Of a DNA stretch of 64,000 nucleotides, positions 51,698 to 59,888 are shown in pieces. The DNA is from CAVXEH01 sp963805645 (GTDB lineage Bacteria > Chloroflexota > Limnocylindria > QHBO01): positions 120,288 to 184,287 of the forward strand of contig CAWDVA010000002.1 of the NCBI GenBank assembly GCA_963805645.1. Reading direction: 5' to 3'. The notes beneath the pieces were generated by a model. The model did no database searches, was not told where the DNA came from, and saw only the letters and a list, made by a program, of their open reading frames with translations. A program made the position numbers and the translations under genes. Numbering within the stretch: position 1 is the first letter of the stretch; every line of letters begins with the position of its first letter.

Positions 51698-51826
51698 CCC
51701 GCAGGCCGGCACCCCTCGGCGTGGTACGATTCGGGAAGCGGAGGCGCCCCGGAGCGACGGCGCGCACGAGAGAACGCGCCCTCCGGCCGATCGCCGCCCC
51801 GCACATATCGCACATCGGAGAACCGT

Positions 51827-53116
51827 TTGCCAGAGACTGACACCCCGGCGGCTCGCCCAAGCAGCCGCCCCCGCCGCGGAACCTCGCGCGCCCGCACCAC
51901 CGCGTCACCGCTAACCGCATCCCACTCGACACCCGCTGGCGACGGCGGCGACGGCCCGCTGCTTCAGGCCGTGCTGGCCCGCGCCTCCGCCCACCGCTTC
52001 GGTGACATCGAGGTGCCGGTGACCATTGCCCGCGCCCTCGAGCGCATGGGCTACGTGACGCCCACCGAGGTCCAGGACCGGGCCATCCCGCCGCTGCGCG
52101 CCGGGGAGGATCTCATCGGCCAGGCCCAGACCGGGACCGGCAAGACCGCCGCCTTCGGGATTCCCATGGTCGAGAAGATCGACCCGGCCGCGGGCCACGT
52201 CCAGGCCCTGGTCCTGACGCCCACCCGCGAGCTGTGCATGCAGGTCACCGACGAGATCGCGAGCATCGGCCGCTTCCGCAACGTGGGCGTGGTGGCCATT
52301 TACGGCGGCTCGAGCATGGACCGCCAGATCGCGGCGCTGCACCGAGGGGCGCAGGTCGTGGTCGGCACCCCCGGACGAGTCCTGGACCTGATCCGACGCG
52401 GTGAGCTGCACCTCGGCCGGGTCGAGACGGTCATCCTCGACGAGGCGGACCGCATGCTCGACATGGGCTTCATCGTGGACGTGGAGACGATCCTGTCCCG
52501 CTGTCCGCGCCAGCGCCAGACCGCGCTCTTCAGCGCCACCATGCCCTACGCCATCCTGCGCATCTGCGACCGCTTCATGCGGCGCAACGCGACCCAGATC
52601 ACCGTCCGGCCGGACCTCAAGACGGTCGACACCGTGCGACAGCTCGTCTATTTCGTGGCCGAGCAGGACAAGGTCAAGGCGCTGCTGGAGCTGACCGATG
52701 CCTTCGGCTTCGACCGGCTCCTCGTCTTCCGGCACACGCAGATCGGGGTCGACCGCCTTGCCACGACGCTCAAGCGCCGCGGACGGAACGTGGCAGCCCT
52801 GCACGGCGGCCTCTCCCAGCGCGAGCGCGACCGGACCCTCGCGGACTTCAAGGCCGGCAAGACCCGGTTCCTCATCGCCACCAACGTCGCAAGCCGCGGC
52901 CTGGACATCACCGACCTGCCGTACGTGGTGAGCTACGACCTCCCCGAGGATGCCGACACGTATGTCCATCGCATCGGCCGCACCGGTCGGGCGGGCAAGG
53001 AGGGGACGGCCATCACCTTCGTCGGCGAATGGGACCTCGACGCCTGGGAGCAGATCCGCACCGCGGTGGACGCCCCCGTCGAGGAGGGCGAGCTCAACCT
53101 GTACGGCACCGCCTGA
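51827..53116 (+). CDS. DEAD-box RNA helicase
   Basis: A 429-residue ATP-dependent RNA helicase. Q motif TPTEVQDRAIPPL, motif I AQTGTGKTAAF, Ia PTRELCMQV, II DEAD in ILDEADRMLDMG, III SAT in LFSATMPYAIL, V TNVASRGLDITDL and VI HRIGRTGRAG are all present. About 45 basic N-terminal residues precede the core; the long C-terminal tail of many homologues is missing. TTG 51827 has GGAG six bases before it. A leader of about 100 bases contains TACGAT (51725-51730) as possible -10. Roles include ribosome assembly and mRNA decay. Confidence 0.95.
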   Translation: MPETDTPAARPSSRPRRGTSRARTTASPLTASHSTPAGDGGDGPLLQAVLARASAHRFGDIEVPVTIARALERMGYVTPTEVQDRAIPPLRAGEDLIGQAQTGTGKTAAFGIPMVEKIDPAAGHVQALVLTPTRELCMQVTDEIASIGRFRNVGVVAIYGGSSMDRQIAALHRGAQVVVGTPGRVLDLIRRGELHLGRVETVILDEADRMLDMGFIVDVETILSRCPRQRQTALFSATMPYAILRICDRFMRRNATQITVRPDLKTVDTVRQLVYFVAEQDKVKALLELTDAFGFDRLLVFRHTQIGVDRLATTLKRRGRNVAALHGGLSQRERDRTLADFKAGKTRFLIATNVASRGLDITDLPYVVSYDLPEDADTYVHRIGRTGRAGKEGTAITFVGEWDLDAWEQIRTAVDAPVEEGELNLYGTA

Positions 53117-53140
53117 GGCTCGCGCCCGCCCGTCGCACCG

Positions 53141-55216
53141 TCAGGCGAGCGGAGGGGGCTCCACCGGCCCCACGTCTGCGAGCTGCTCGGCCGGATCGTC
53201 CCGCGCACCCAGCAGATCGCGGGCGGCCTGCTCCGCCCCCGGCGCCGCGAACAGCGTGACGTGGTCGCCGGGCCGCAGCTCCACCGGTCCGCGGGGGACG
53301 ATCACCTCCTCACCGCGCTGAACCGCCACCAGGACCACCTGGCGCGGCCAGGCCACACCTGCGACGGTCTTGCCCGCCAGCGGTGAGCGCTCGGTGAGAT
53401 CGGCTGCAAGGAGGATCCCGTCGGAGCCGAGACCGCGCACCTGCCGCACGTTGCCGGCGAGGGCGCGCCGGTAGGCGGCCATGGCGTCACGGGCCGACAG
53501 GATGCCCACCAGCTTGCCGTCGGCGACGACCGGCGCCCAGGCGGCCCGGTGGTCGGCAAGGTAGCCGAGGGCGTCGTCCAGGCCGTCGTCGGCGGTGATG
53601 ATCGGTCCGTGCTGTTCGGTCACCGAGCCCACGGTCGCTTCGGGCTCGGCCCGCAGCACCGCTTCGCGGCTGACGACGCCGCGGACCGACCCGTCTCGTT
53701 CGATCACGGGTGCGCCCGGCAGATCCGAGTCGTCGATGCGCTCGCGTGCCTCGGAGATGGGCAGGTCGGCCGACAGGATCAGCCGAGGGCGCCGCGCCGC
53801 GTCCCCGGCGGGGATCGAGGACATGAGCGGCATGGCGAAGCGGAAACGATGCGCGGGCGACTGCTCGCGGCTGCGCAGCTGGCTGCGGTAGATGGTCCTG
53901 TCGCCGACGACGAGGGTGGCGATGCCGACCGCGATCATGGCGGGCGCCAGCATGGACAGGTTGTCGGTCATCTCGGCGACCATGAGCATCACGGCCAGCG
54001 GCGCGTGGGCGATGCTGCCGAAGAGCGCCATCATCGACACGATCACGAACGGTGCGGGGTCATGCGGGACGGCCGGCATGAACCCGAACGACTCGACGAT
54101 CCGCCAGACGCCCGCTCCCAGCAGCCCCCCGATCACCATCCCGGGACCGAAGACGCCGCCGGAGCCGCCGGAGCCGATCGAGAGCGCGGTGGCCGCGATC
54201 CGGACGAACGGCAGCGCCACCACGGTCACCAGCGAGAGCGAGAGGAGCGTCTCGCGGGTGAGGCCCGCCTGCACCCAGCCGTAGCCGGTCCCCAGCGCTC
54301 CCGGGACGGCCATGCCGATGCAGCCCACGGCGAAGCCGGCGATGGCCGGCCGCACCTCGCGCGGGACGGGCCAGCGCTTGAACCAGTCCACTGCCCCGTA
54401 GAAGCCGGAGACGTACAGGCGCCCGACAAGGCCGGCGACCAGGCCGATCACCGCGTAGTACAGGAGCTGGAGCGGGTTCGTGAACTCCGCGCCCGTCTGC
54501 TTGCCGAAGATGGGCGCGAAGCCAACGAAGGCACCGAACACCGAGAAGGCCACGACCGAGGCGACGAACGAGGGGACGAGGGCCTCGGACTCGACGTCCT
54601 CCCGGTACGGGATCTCGGCGCCCAGGATCGCGCCGCCCAGCGGGGCGCGGAAGATCGCGCCGATCCCGGCCGCGAGGCCCGAGCTGACGGCGATGCGCGC
54701 ATCGCGGGCATCGAGATCCAGGAAGCGGGCGAGGAACGACCCGAAGCCGGCTCCGATCTGGGCGGTGGGTCCCTCGCGGCCCCCGGAGCCCCCGGAGCCG
54801 ATGGTGAGCGCCGACGCCACGAGCTTGATGATCGGGATGCGGCTGCGGACTCCCCGTGCGTTGTGGTGGAAGGCCTCGATGGCGGCGTCGGTGCCGTGGC
54901 CCTCCGCCTCGGGCGCGAGGCGGAAGACGAGGATCCCGGCCAGCAGTCCGCCGAGGCCGACGGCGACGGGGAGCAGGAACGGCCGCGCCGCGTCGACGAT
55001 GGGGTTGCCGCCCTCGCCCAGGGGGGTGGCGGGCTGGTAGCCGGCGATCAACCCAAGGAAGATGTGCGTGGAGAATTCGAGGGTGCGGAAGAAGATGGCC
55101 GCGCCCAGGCCGGAGATGATGCCGATGAGCCCTCCGAGAAGCACCCACTTGCGCAGGTACGGCGTCGCCCGGATGCGCCGTCGGAGGCGATCGACGGGCG
55201 CGAGGTGTGCGGTCAC
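53141..55216 (-). CDS. ClC-type chloride channel/transporter with CBS and TrkA-C domains
   Basis: A 691-residue membrane protein. The ClC core shows GSGGSGGREGPTAQIGAGF with the gating Glu, the second selectivity block SIGSGGSGGVFGPGMVIGG and about ten helices up to residue 440. Two CBS repeats follow (about 480-600), then a TrkA_C-like ligand domain (about 605-680). These C-terminal domains usually bind adenine nucleotides or other signals and gate transport. It is co-translated with the MarR regulator (GTGA overlap). Confidence 0.92.
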   Translation of the reverse strand: MTAHLAPVDRLRRRIRATPYLRKWVLLGGLIGIISGLGAAIFFRTLEFSTHIFLGLIAGYQPATPLGEGGNPIVDAARPFLLPVAVGLGGLLAGILVFRLAPEAEGHGTDAAIEAFHHNARGVRSRIPIIKLVASALTIGSGGSGGREGPTAQIGAGFGSFLARFLDLDARDARIAVSSGLAAGIGAIFRAPLGGAILGAEIPYREDVESEALVPSFVASVVAFSVFGAFVGFAPIFGKQTGAEFTNPLQLLYYAVIGLVAGLVGRLYVSGFYGAVDWFKRWPVPREVRPAIAGFAVGCIGMAVPGALGTGYGWVQAGLTRETLLSLSLVTVVALPFVRIAATALSIGSGGSGGVFGPGMVIGGLLGAGVWRIVESFGFMPAVPHDPAPFVIVSMMALFGSIAHAPLAVMLMVAEMTDNLSMLAPAMIAVGIATLVVGDRTIYRSQLRSREQSPAHRFRFAMPLMSSIPAGDAARRPRLILSADLPISEARERIDDSDLPGAPVIERDGSVRGVVSREAVLRAEPEATVGSVTEQHGPIITADDGLDDALGYLADHRAAWAPVVADGKLVGILSARDAMAAYRRALAGNVRQVRGLGSDGILLAADLTERSPLAGKTVAGVAWPRQVVLVAVQRGEEVIVPRGPVELRPGDHVTLFAAPGAEQAARDLLGARDDPAEQLADVGPVEPPPLA

Positions 55217-55647
55217 AGCTCCTCCCCGATGGCGGCGGCCAGCCGTTCAAGCTCGGCGGCCAGCTCGAGGGACGGCGTGGCGGCGCGAGCGACCTTGCGG
55301 ATCGTCCGGCGCCGGTACGCGACGATGGCGTTGCGCACCGACCGTCCGTCAGGGGTGAGACGGACACGGGTGGCGCGATGGTCGCGCTCGTCCTGCCGTG
55401 CGCTCACCAGGCCGCGTCGCTCGAGCCGCCGGAGCAGGCGGCTCGTGCCGGGGAGGGACCCGCCGACGCGGGACGCGACCTCGCTGACGCGCGCCCCGTC
55501 CGACGCCTCGCCCAGGACGACCAGCGCCCGCCACTGGGGCACGGTCAGCTCGAGTCCGGGCGTGGCCTCCGCGAGGGCGCGACTCGTGAGCGCGACCCCG
55601 GCAAAGACGAGACGCTCGAGCGCCCGGGAGGTCACGTTGGTTGTCAC
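55213..55647 (-). CDS. MarR-family transcriptional regulator
   Basis: A 144-residue winged-helix repressor. LTVPQWRALVVLGEASDGARVSEVA is helix 2-3, GGSLPGTSRLLRRLERRGLV the recognition helix and RQDERDHRATRVRLTPDGR the wing. GTG 55647 starts six bases after TATGAT, so the mRNA is probably leaderless. A 20-base palindrome overlaps the -35 (55666-55685), suggesting self-regulation of the marR-clC pair. Ligand unknown. Confidence 0.88.
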   Translation of the reverse strand: MTTNVTSRALERLVFAGVALTSRALAEATPGLELTVPQWRALVVLGEASDGARVSEVASRVGGSLPGTSRLLRRLERRGLVSARQDERDHRATRVRLTPDGRSVRNAIVAYRRRTIRKVARAATPSLELAAELERLAAAIGEEL

Positions 55648-55653
55648 ACGGTG

Positions 55654-55682
55654 ATCATAGCATATTGGTTGCCACCTGGTAA
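55654..55682 (-). promoter_or_regulatory. Leaderless promoter of marR-clC
   Basis: On the minus strand TTACCA (55677-55682) and TATGAT (55654-55659) are 17 bases apart, and the GTG start follows the -10 after six bases. No ribosome site is present. Confidence 0.6.
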
Positions 55683-55685
55683 CCA
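55666..55685. promoter_or_regulatory. MarR operator candidate
   Basis: TGGTTGCCAC (55666-55675) faces CTGGTAACCA (55676-55685), with eight of ten bases in dyad symmetry. It covers the -35 of the marR promoter and has the size of a typical MarR dimer site. Confidence 0.6.
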
Positions 55686-55766
55686 CGACCCGCGGGCTCT
55701 CCGCGAAGGCTGTCTGCGTGCCGCGGTGAACGTTCCGCGCCCGCGCCGGGTACCCTTGGCAGACCA

Positions 55767-56471
55767 ATGCCGCCGCCCGACGAGACCGCCCCAGCCAGCA
55801 ACGACCAGCCGCAGTTCGCGACGCTCCAGGACGCCGTCATTTCGAGCGTGGACTGGATCGTGGAGCCGTGCTGGAAGGGGACGCGCCTGCTCGTCCGCTA
55901 CGACGGTGATGCCGTGACCCTCATCGACCAGCATGGCGCCCCGGCCGGCCCGGAGCTGGCGGAAGCGGCCAAGGTCATCGCCGAGGCGATCGACGCCGAC
56001 CAGGCGCTCATCGACGGAGCCTGGACCGCCATGCCGTTCGTGGGCGAGGGGAGCGGCGCCCGAGCCTGGGCCGCGACGCTGGCGGAGGAGGCGGGAACCG
56101 AGGAGGGCCCCGACCCCGTGTCGCTCGAAGGACGCCGGGCCTTCGTGGCCTGGGACCTCATCGAGCTCGACGGGCAGCCTCTCCACGAGATCCCGCTGCA
56201 GGAGCGGCGCCGGCTGCTCGAGTCGGTCATCGTCGAGAACGTGCGGGTCCGCGTCTCGCCCGCGGTGCGGCTGCCGATCCACGGCTGGCTCGGAGCCTGG
56301 CGGAGCGCCGGCTTCACGCACTTCGTGGCGAAGCACGTGAACAGCCGCTATCGCCACGGGGCCACCGCCGAGGACTGGCTCCAGGTCGACATCGAACCGG
56401 AGAAGCAGCCCAGCATGGTCGGCCGGCTCTTCGGCCAGCGGCCGCCGAAGGTCCGCCGCATCAACGACTGA
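55767..56471 (+). CDS. ATP-dependent DNA ligase-like protein without nucleophilic lysine
   Basis: A 234-residue protein resembling the adenylation domain of LigD-type DNA ligases. FVAWDLIELDGQPL matches motif III and FVAKHVNSRYRHGATAEDWLQV motif IV with its Lys, but motif I, normally EPKWDGYR, reads EPCWKGTR: the lysine that carries AMP is Cys35. The oligomer-binding domain is also absent. Ligation by the usual route is unlikely. It may bind nicked DNA or be a remnant with another role. TACCCT lies 10 bases before the ATG. Confidence 0.7.
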   Translation: MPPPDETAPASNDQPQFATLQDAVISSVDWIVEPCWKGTRLLVRYDGDAVTLIDQHGAPAGPELAEAAKVIAEAIDADQALIDGAWTAMPFVGEGSGARAWAATLAEEAGTEEGPDPVSLEGRRAFVAWDLIELDGQPLHEIPLQERRRLLESVIVENVRVRVSPAVRLPIHGWLGAWRSAGFTHFVAKHVNSRYRHGATAEDWLQVDIEPEKQPSMVGRLFGQRPPKVRRIND

Positions 56472-56536
56472 GGGCGGTGCTACCCTAGCCGAGCGTCCAC
56501 GCACCCCATCTCGGCATTCTCCGAGGAGGTCCCGCC

Positions 56537-57865
56537 CTGACGTCTGAACCTACCGCCCACATCCCATCGGCGCTCGACGAGACGGGGCTCGCAGAGGTCC
56601 GGCGCATCGGCAACGCCGACCTGATGGTCGGTATTCCCTCCTTCGGCAACGCCGACACCATCGGCTACGTGGTGCGGGCCGCAACGGCCGGCATGGTCCA
56701 GTACTTCCCGGATCTCAAGCCGGTCCTCGTGAACAGCGACGGCGGATCACCCGACGACACCCCCAGGGTGGCGGTCAGCACGGAGAGCCCCGACTACATC
56801 GAGAAGGTCATCCTGGTGAGCCCGCGCCACAAGCTCCAGCGGATCAGCTTCACGTACCAGGGGATCAGTGGCAAGGGGACCGCGGTACGCGCCCTGTTCG
56901 AGGTCGCGCGCGAGCTGCAGGTGAAGGCCATGGTGATGGTCGATTCGGACCTGCGCTCCATTGTCCCGGAGTGGATTGAGCTGCTGGCGGGACCGATTCT
57001 CAAGGGCGGCTACGACTTCGTGGCGCCCCTCTATGCCCGCTACAAGTACGACGGCACCATCACCAACAACATCAGCTACCCGCTGACGCGGGCGCTGTAT
57101 GGCACGCGCATCCGCCAGCCCATCGGCGGCGATTTCGCCATCAGCGGAGACCTGGTCAACCGCTACCTGGAGCTTGCGACCTTTGACGAGGCAACGGCGC
57201 GCTTCGGGATCGACATCTGGATGACGCACTCCGCCATCAACGAGGGCTTCGCGGTCTGCCAGGCGCGCCTCGGGGCCAAGATCCACGATGCCAAGGACCC
57301 GGCGTCCGACCTGGGACCGATGTTCCGCCAGGTGGTGGGCACGCTCTTCAACCTGGCCGGGGTCTACGCGGACCGCTGGCTGCGGGTCAAGGGCAGCCAC
57401 CCGATTCCGGAGTACGGGTTCGAGCGTGTCATCGCGCCGGAGGCGATCACCGTCAACCACGCCAAGCTCGTCGACGCCTTCGGGTCCGCGCGCCCGACGC
57501 ACGGGGAGCTCTGGGGCGACTTCCTTGCGCCCGAGCAGCTGGAGCGCGTGATGGACCTCGACGTGCCGGACGATCCGGCGAGCTTCCACTTCCCCGCGGA
57601 GCTGTGGATCCGGTGCCTGTATGACGCCCTCGTGGCGTACCACCGACCCGGCGTGGACCCGGAGCGGCTGCTCGCGGCCCTCACCCCGCTCTACTTCGGG
57701 CGCACCGCCGGGTTCATCTCCGAGACGCTGGACCTGGGCAACGACCTCGCGGAGCGCGCCATCGAGGCGCAGGCGCTGGAGTTCGAGCATCTCAAGCCGT
57801 ACCTCGTCTCGCGCTGGAACGCCATGGTCGCCGGCCGGACCGCGGCCGCAGGAGCCACGGCCTGA
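56537..57865 (+). CDS. GT-A glycosyltransferase, glycosylglycerate-synthase-like, probable CTG start
   Basis: A 442-residue glycosyltransferase. LMVGIPSFGNADTIGYVVRA starts the nucleotide-binding fold, VNSDGGSPDDTP and MVMVDSDLRS (DxD-type metal site) follow, and YDGTITNNISYPLTRALYG with RQPIGGDFAISG resemble mannosyl- or glucosylglycerate synthases (GT78/GT81-like). The first ATG (56624) would cut into the fold, and the frame extends back to a CTG at 56537 with AGGAGG exactly seven bases before it. The stop overlaps the Usp-GpgS gene as TGATG, so they act together, probably in making a glycerate-based compatible solute. Confidence 0.78.
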   Translation: MTSEPTAHIPSALDETGLAEVRRIGNADLMVGIPSFGNADTIGYVVRAATAGMVQYFPDLKPVLVNSDGGSPDDTPRVAVSTESPDYIEKVILVSPRHKLQRISFTYQGISGKGTAVRALFEVARELQVKAMVMVDSDLRSIVPEWIELLAGPILKGGYDFVAPLYARYKYDGTITNNISYPLTRALYGTRIRQPIGGDFAISGDLVNRYLELATFDEATARFGIDIWMTHSAINEGFAVCQARLGAKIHDAKDPASDLGPMFRQVVGTLFNLAGVYADRWLRVKGSHPIPEYGFERVIAPEAITVNHAKLVDAFGSARPTHGELWGDFLAPEQLERVMDLDVPDDPASFHFPAELWIRCLYDALVAYHRPGVDPERLLAALTPLYFGRTAGFISETLDLGNDLAERAIEAQALEFEHLKPYLVSRWNAMVAGRTAAAGATA

Positions 57866-59847
57866 TGGCGCCCCGCAGCCGGGGCCCGTACCGGATCCTC
57901 CTGCCGCTGGCGAACCCGCGCACGGCGCGGGACCTGGTACGCATCGGGGCCGGAATCGGGACCGCCAGCGGTCCGCGGCGCAAGAAGGAGATCACCGCGC
58001 TCGGGATCGTGGAGGTCCCGGAGGAGCAGTCCCTGGCCGAGGGCGCCACCAGCGCCCGCACCGCCCGACGCCTCCTCCAGCGGGTGATGGCCTTCGGCGA
58101 TGAGGAGGGCGTCGAGATCCGGACCATGGTCCGCATCGGGCGCCGCGCGGCGGAGGGGATCATCGAGGCGGTGGCCGAGGAGGGCGCGGACCTGCTGATC
58201 TTCGGCTGGGGCGGGCCGCCGGCGGGCAGCCGCGGCGGAGGGAGCCCGGAGCCGGATTCTCCAACGGTGACCGTCAACGCGCCGATGCCCACCGTTTTTT
58301 CGTCCACCATCGATGCGGTCGTCCGCCAGTCGCCCTGCGACATCGCGGTGGTCAAGCAGCGCGGCATCGAACAGGTGAACTCGATCCTGGTGCCGGTCCG
58401 TGGCGGTCCGCATGCGGAGCTGGCGGTGCGTGTCGCGCGGGACCTGGCGCAGCGATTCGACGCGCAGGTCGTGGTGATGCACGTGGTGCCCAACGGCATC
58501 GGCGAGCGAGCCTGCGCCCGCCAGCAGGAGGCGCTCGACCGGTTCATCAAGGAGCACGGTGGCAGGCGCCGGGCCTCGGGCCTCGTGCGCGAGGCGGCAT
58601 CGGTGCGGCAGGCGATCATCCGCGAGGCGTCGCACCACGACCTGGTGGTCATGGGCGCTTCGGCCGCTCCCACCAACGCCGGCCCGGACGGCCGGTACCT
58701 GTTCGGCACACTCGCCGACGCGGTGGCATCGCGGGCCAGGCCAACGGTCATCGTGGTCAAGACCCGCCAGCAGCTGGGCCTCGCGACCTTCGAGGAGCTG
58801 CGGACCACCGAGGGCAGCCTTCCGGAGGCCGACGCCTACGTGGAGCGCAGCCAGTCGCTGACGACCGTGGTGGACCGATGGTTCGCGGAGAACACGTTCC
58901 ACGCGGGCGAGTTCAGCGACATCCGCGCCCTCACCGCCCTCAAGGAGAAGGCCGGGCTGACCGTGAGCGTGGGCCTGCCCACCCTCAACGAGGAGAAGAC
59001 GGTGGGCCTGGTCATCAAGCGCATCAAGGGCGCGCTGATGGAACGGGTCCCGCTCATCGACCAGCTCGTCGTCATCGACTCCGATTCCGAGGATCGGACC
59101 CGCGAGATCGCGGAGGACCTGGGCGTGCCGGTGATCCGGCACAGCGCCATCCTGCCGGAGACCGGCACCTTCGTCGGAAAGGGGGAGGCGCTGTGGAAGA
59201 GCCTCCACGTCCTGGACGGCGACATCGTGGCCTGGATCGACACCGACATCAGCAACATCCAGCCGCGCTTCGTGTACGGCCTGCTCGGACCGCTGCTGCG
59301 AGAGCCCCGCATCAGCTACGTGAAGGGCTTCTACAAGCGTCCCATCCGTGACGGCGACAAGATCGTTCCGGAGGGCGGCGGACGCGTCACCGAGCTCATG
59401 GCGCGCCCGCTCCTGAACCTGTTCTTCCCGGAGCTGTCGGGCCTCATCCAGCCGCTCGCCGGCGAGTATGCCGGGCGGCGGAGCCTCCTCGAGTCCCTGC
59501 CCTTCTTCACCGGGTACGCGGTCGAGGTCGGGCTCCTGATCGACATCCTCGACCAGGCGGGCCTGCCCGCCATCGGCCAGGTGGACCTCGAGCGACGGAT
59601 CCACCGCAACCAGCCGCTGCCCAACCTGTCGCAGATGGCGTTCGTCATCCTCCAGGCCGCCATGCGCAAGCTGGAGGAGCGGCACCGGATCGAGCTGCTG
59701 ACGGAGATGGGGCGCACCATGAAGCTCATTGCACAGGACCGCGACCGGTTCAGCCTCACCGTCCGCGAGATCGGCGACCAGCTCCGGCCACCCATCCGCA
59801 CCATCCCCGCCTACCAGGAGCGCCGGCGCAAGCTCGCCGGTCGCTGA
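57865..59847 (+). CDS. UspA-UspA-glucosyl-3-phosphoglycerate synthase fusion
   Basis: A 660-residue protein. Residues 1-160 and 165-300 are two universal-stress-protein domains (YRILLPLANPRTARDL; SILVPVRGGPHAELAVRVA, DLVVMGAS and PTVIVVK). From about 330 a GT81 glycosyltransferase follows: FAENTFHAGEFSDIRALTAL, VSVGLPTLNEEKTVGLVIK, VIDSDSEDRTREIA, GKGEALWKSL and WIDTDISNI (DxD). GpgS joins NDP-glucose and 3-phosphoglycerate on the way to glucosylglycerate. The Usp domains may regulate it by binding ATP. The fusion is unusual. ATG overlaps the previous stop. Confidence 0.87.
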   Translation: MAPRSRGPYRILLPLANPRTARDLVRIGAGIGTASGPRRKKEITALGIVEVPEEQSLAEGATSARTARRLLQRVMAFGDEEGVEIRTMVRIGRRAAEGIIEAVAEEGADLLIFGWGGPPAGSRGGGSPEPDSPTVTVNAPMPTVFSSTIDAVVRQSPCDIAVVKQRGIEQVNSILVPVRGGPHAELAVRVARDLAQRFDAQVVVMHVVPNGIGERACARQQEALDRFIKEHGGRRRASGLVREAASVRQAIIREASHHDLVVMGASAAPTNAGPDGRYLFGTLADAVASRARPTVIVVKTRQQLGLATFEELRTTEGSLPEADAYVERSQSLTTVVDRWFAENTFHAGEFSDIRALTALKEKAGLTVSVGLPTLNEEKTVGLVIKRIKGALMERVPLIDQLVVIDSDSEDRTREIAEDLGVPVIRHSAILPETGTFVGKGEALWKSLHVLDGDIVAWIDTDISNIQPRFVYGLLGPLLREPRISYVKGFYKRPIRDGDKIVPEGGGRVTELMARPLLNLFFPELSGLIQPLAGEYAGRRSLLESLPFFTGYAVEVGLLIDILDQAGLPAIGQVDLERRIHRNQPLPNLSQMAFVILQAAMRKLEERHRIELLTEMGRTMKLIAQDRDRFSLTVREIGDQLRPPIRTIPAYQERRRKLAGR

Positions 59848-59888
59848 GCCGGATCGAACCCGCCCGGCCCGGACCGGGTAGTCCTGGT

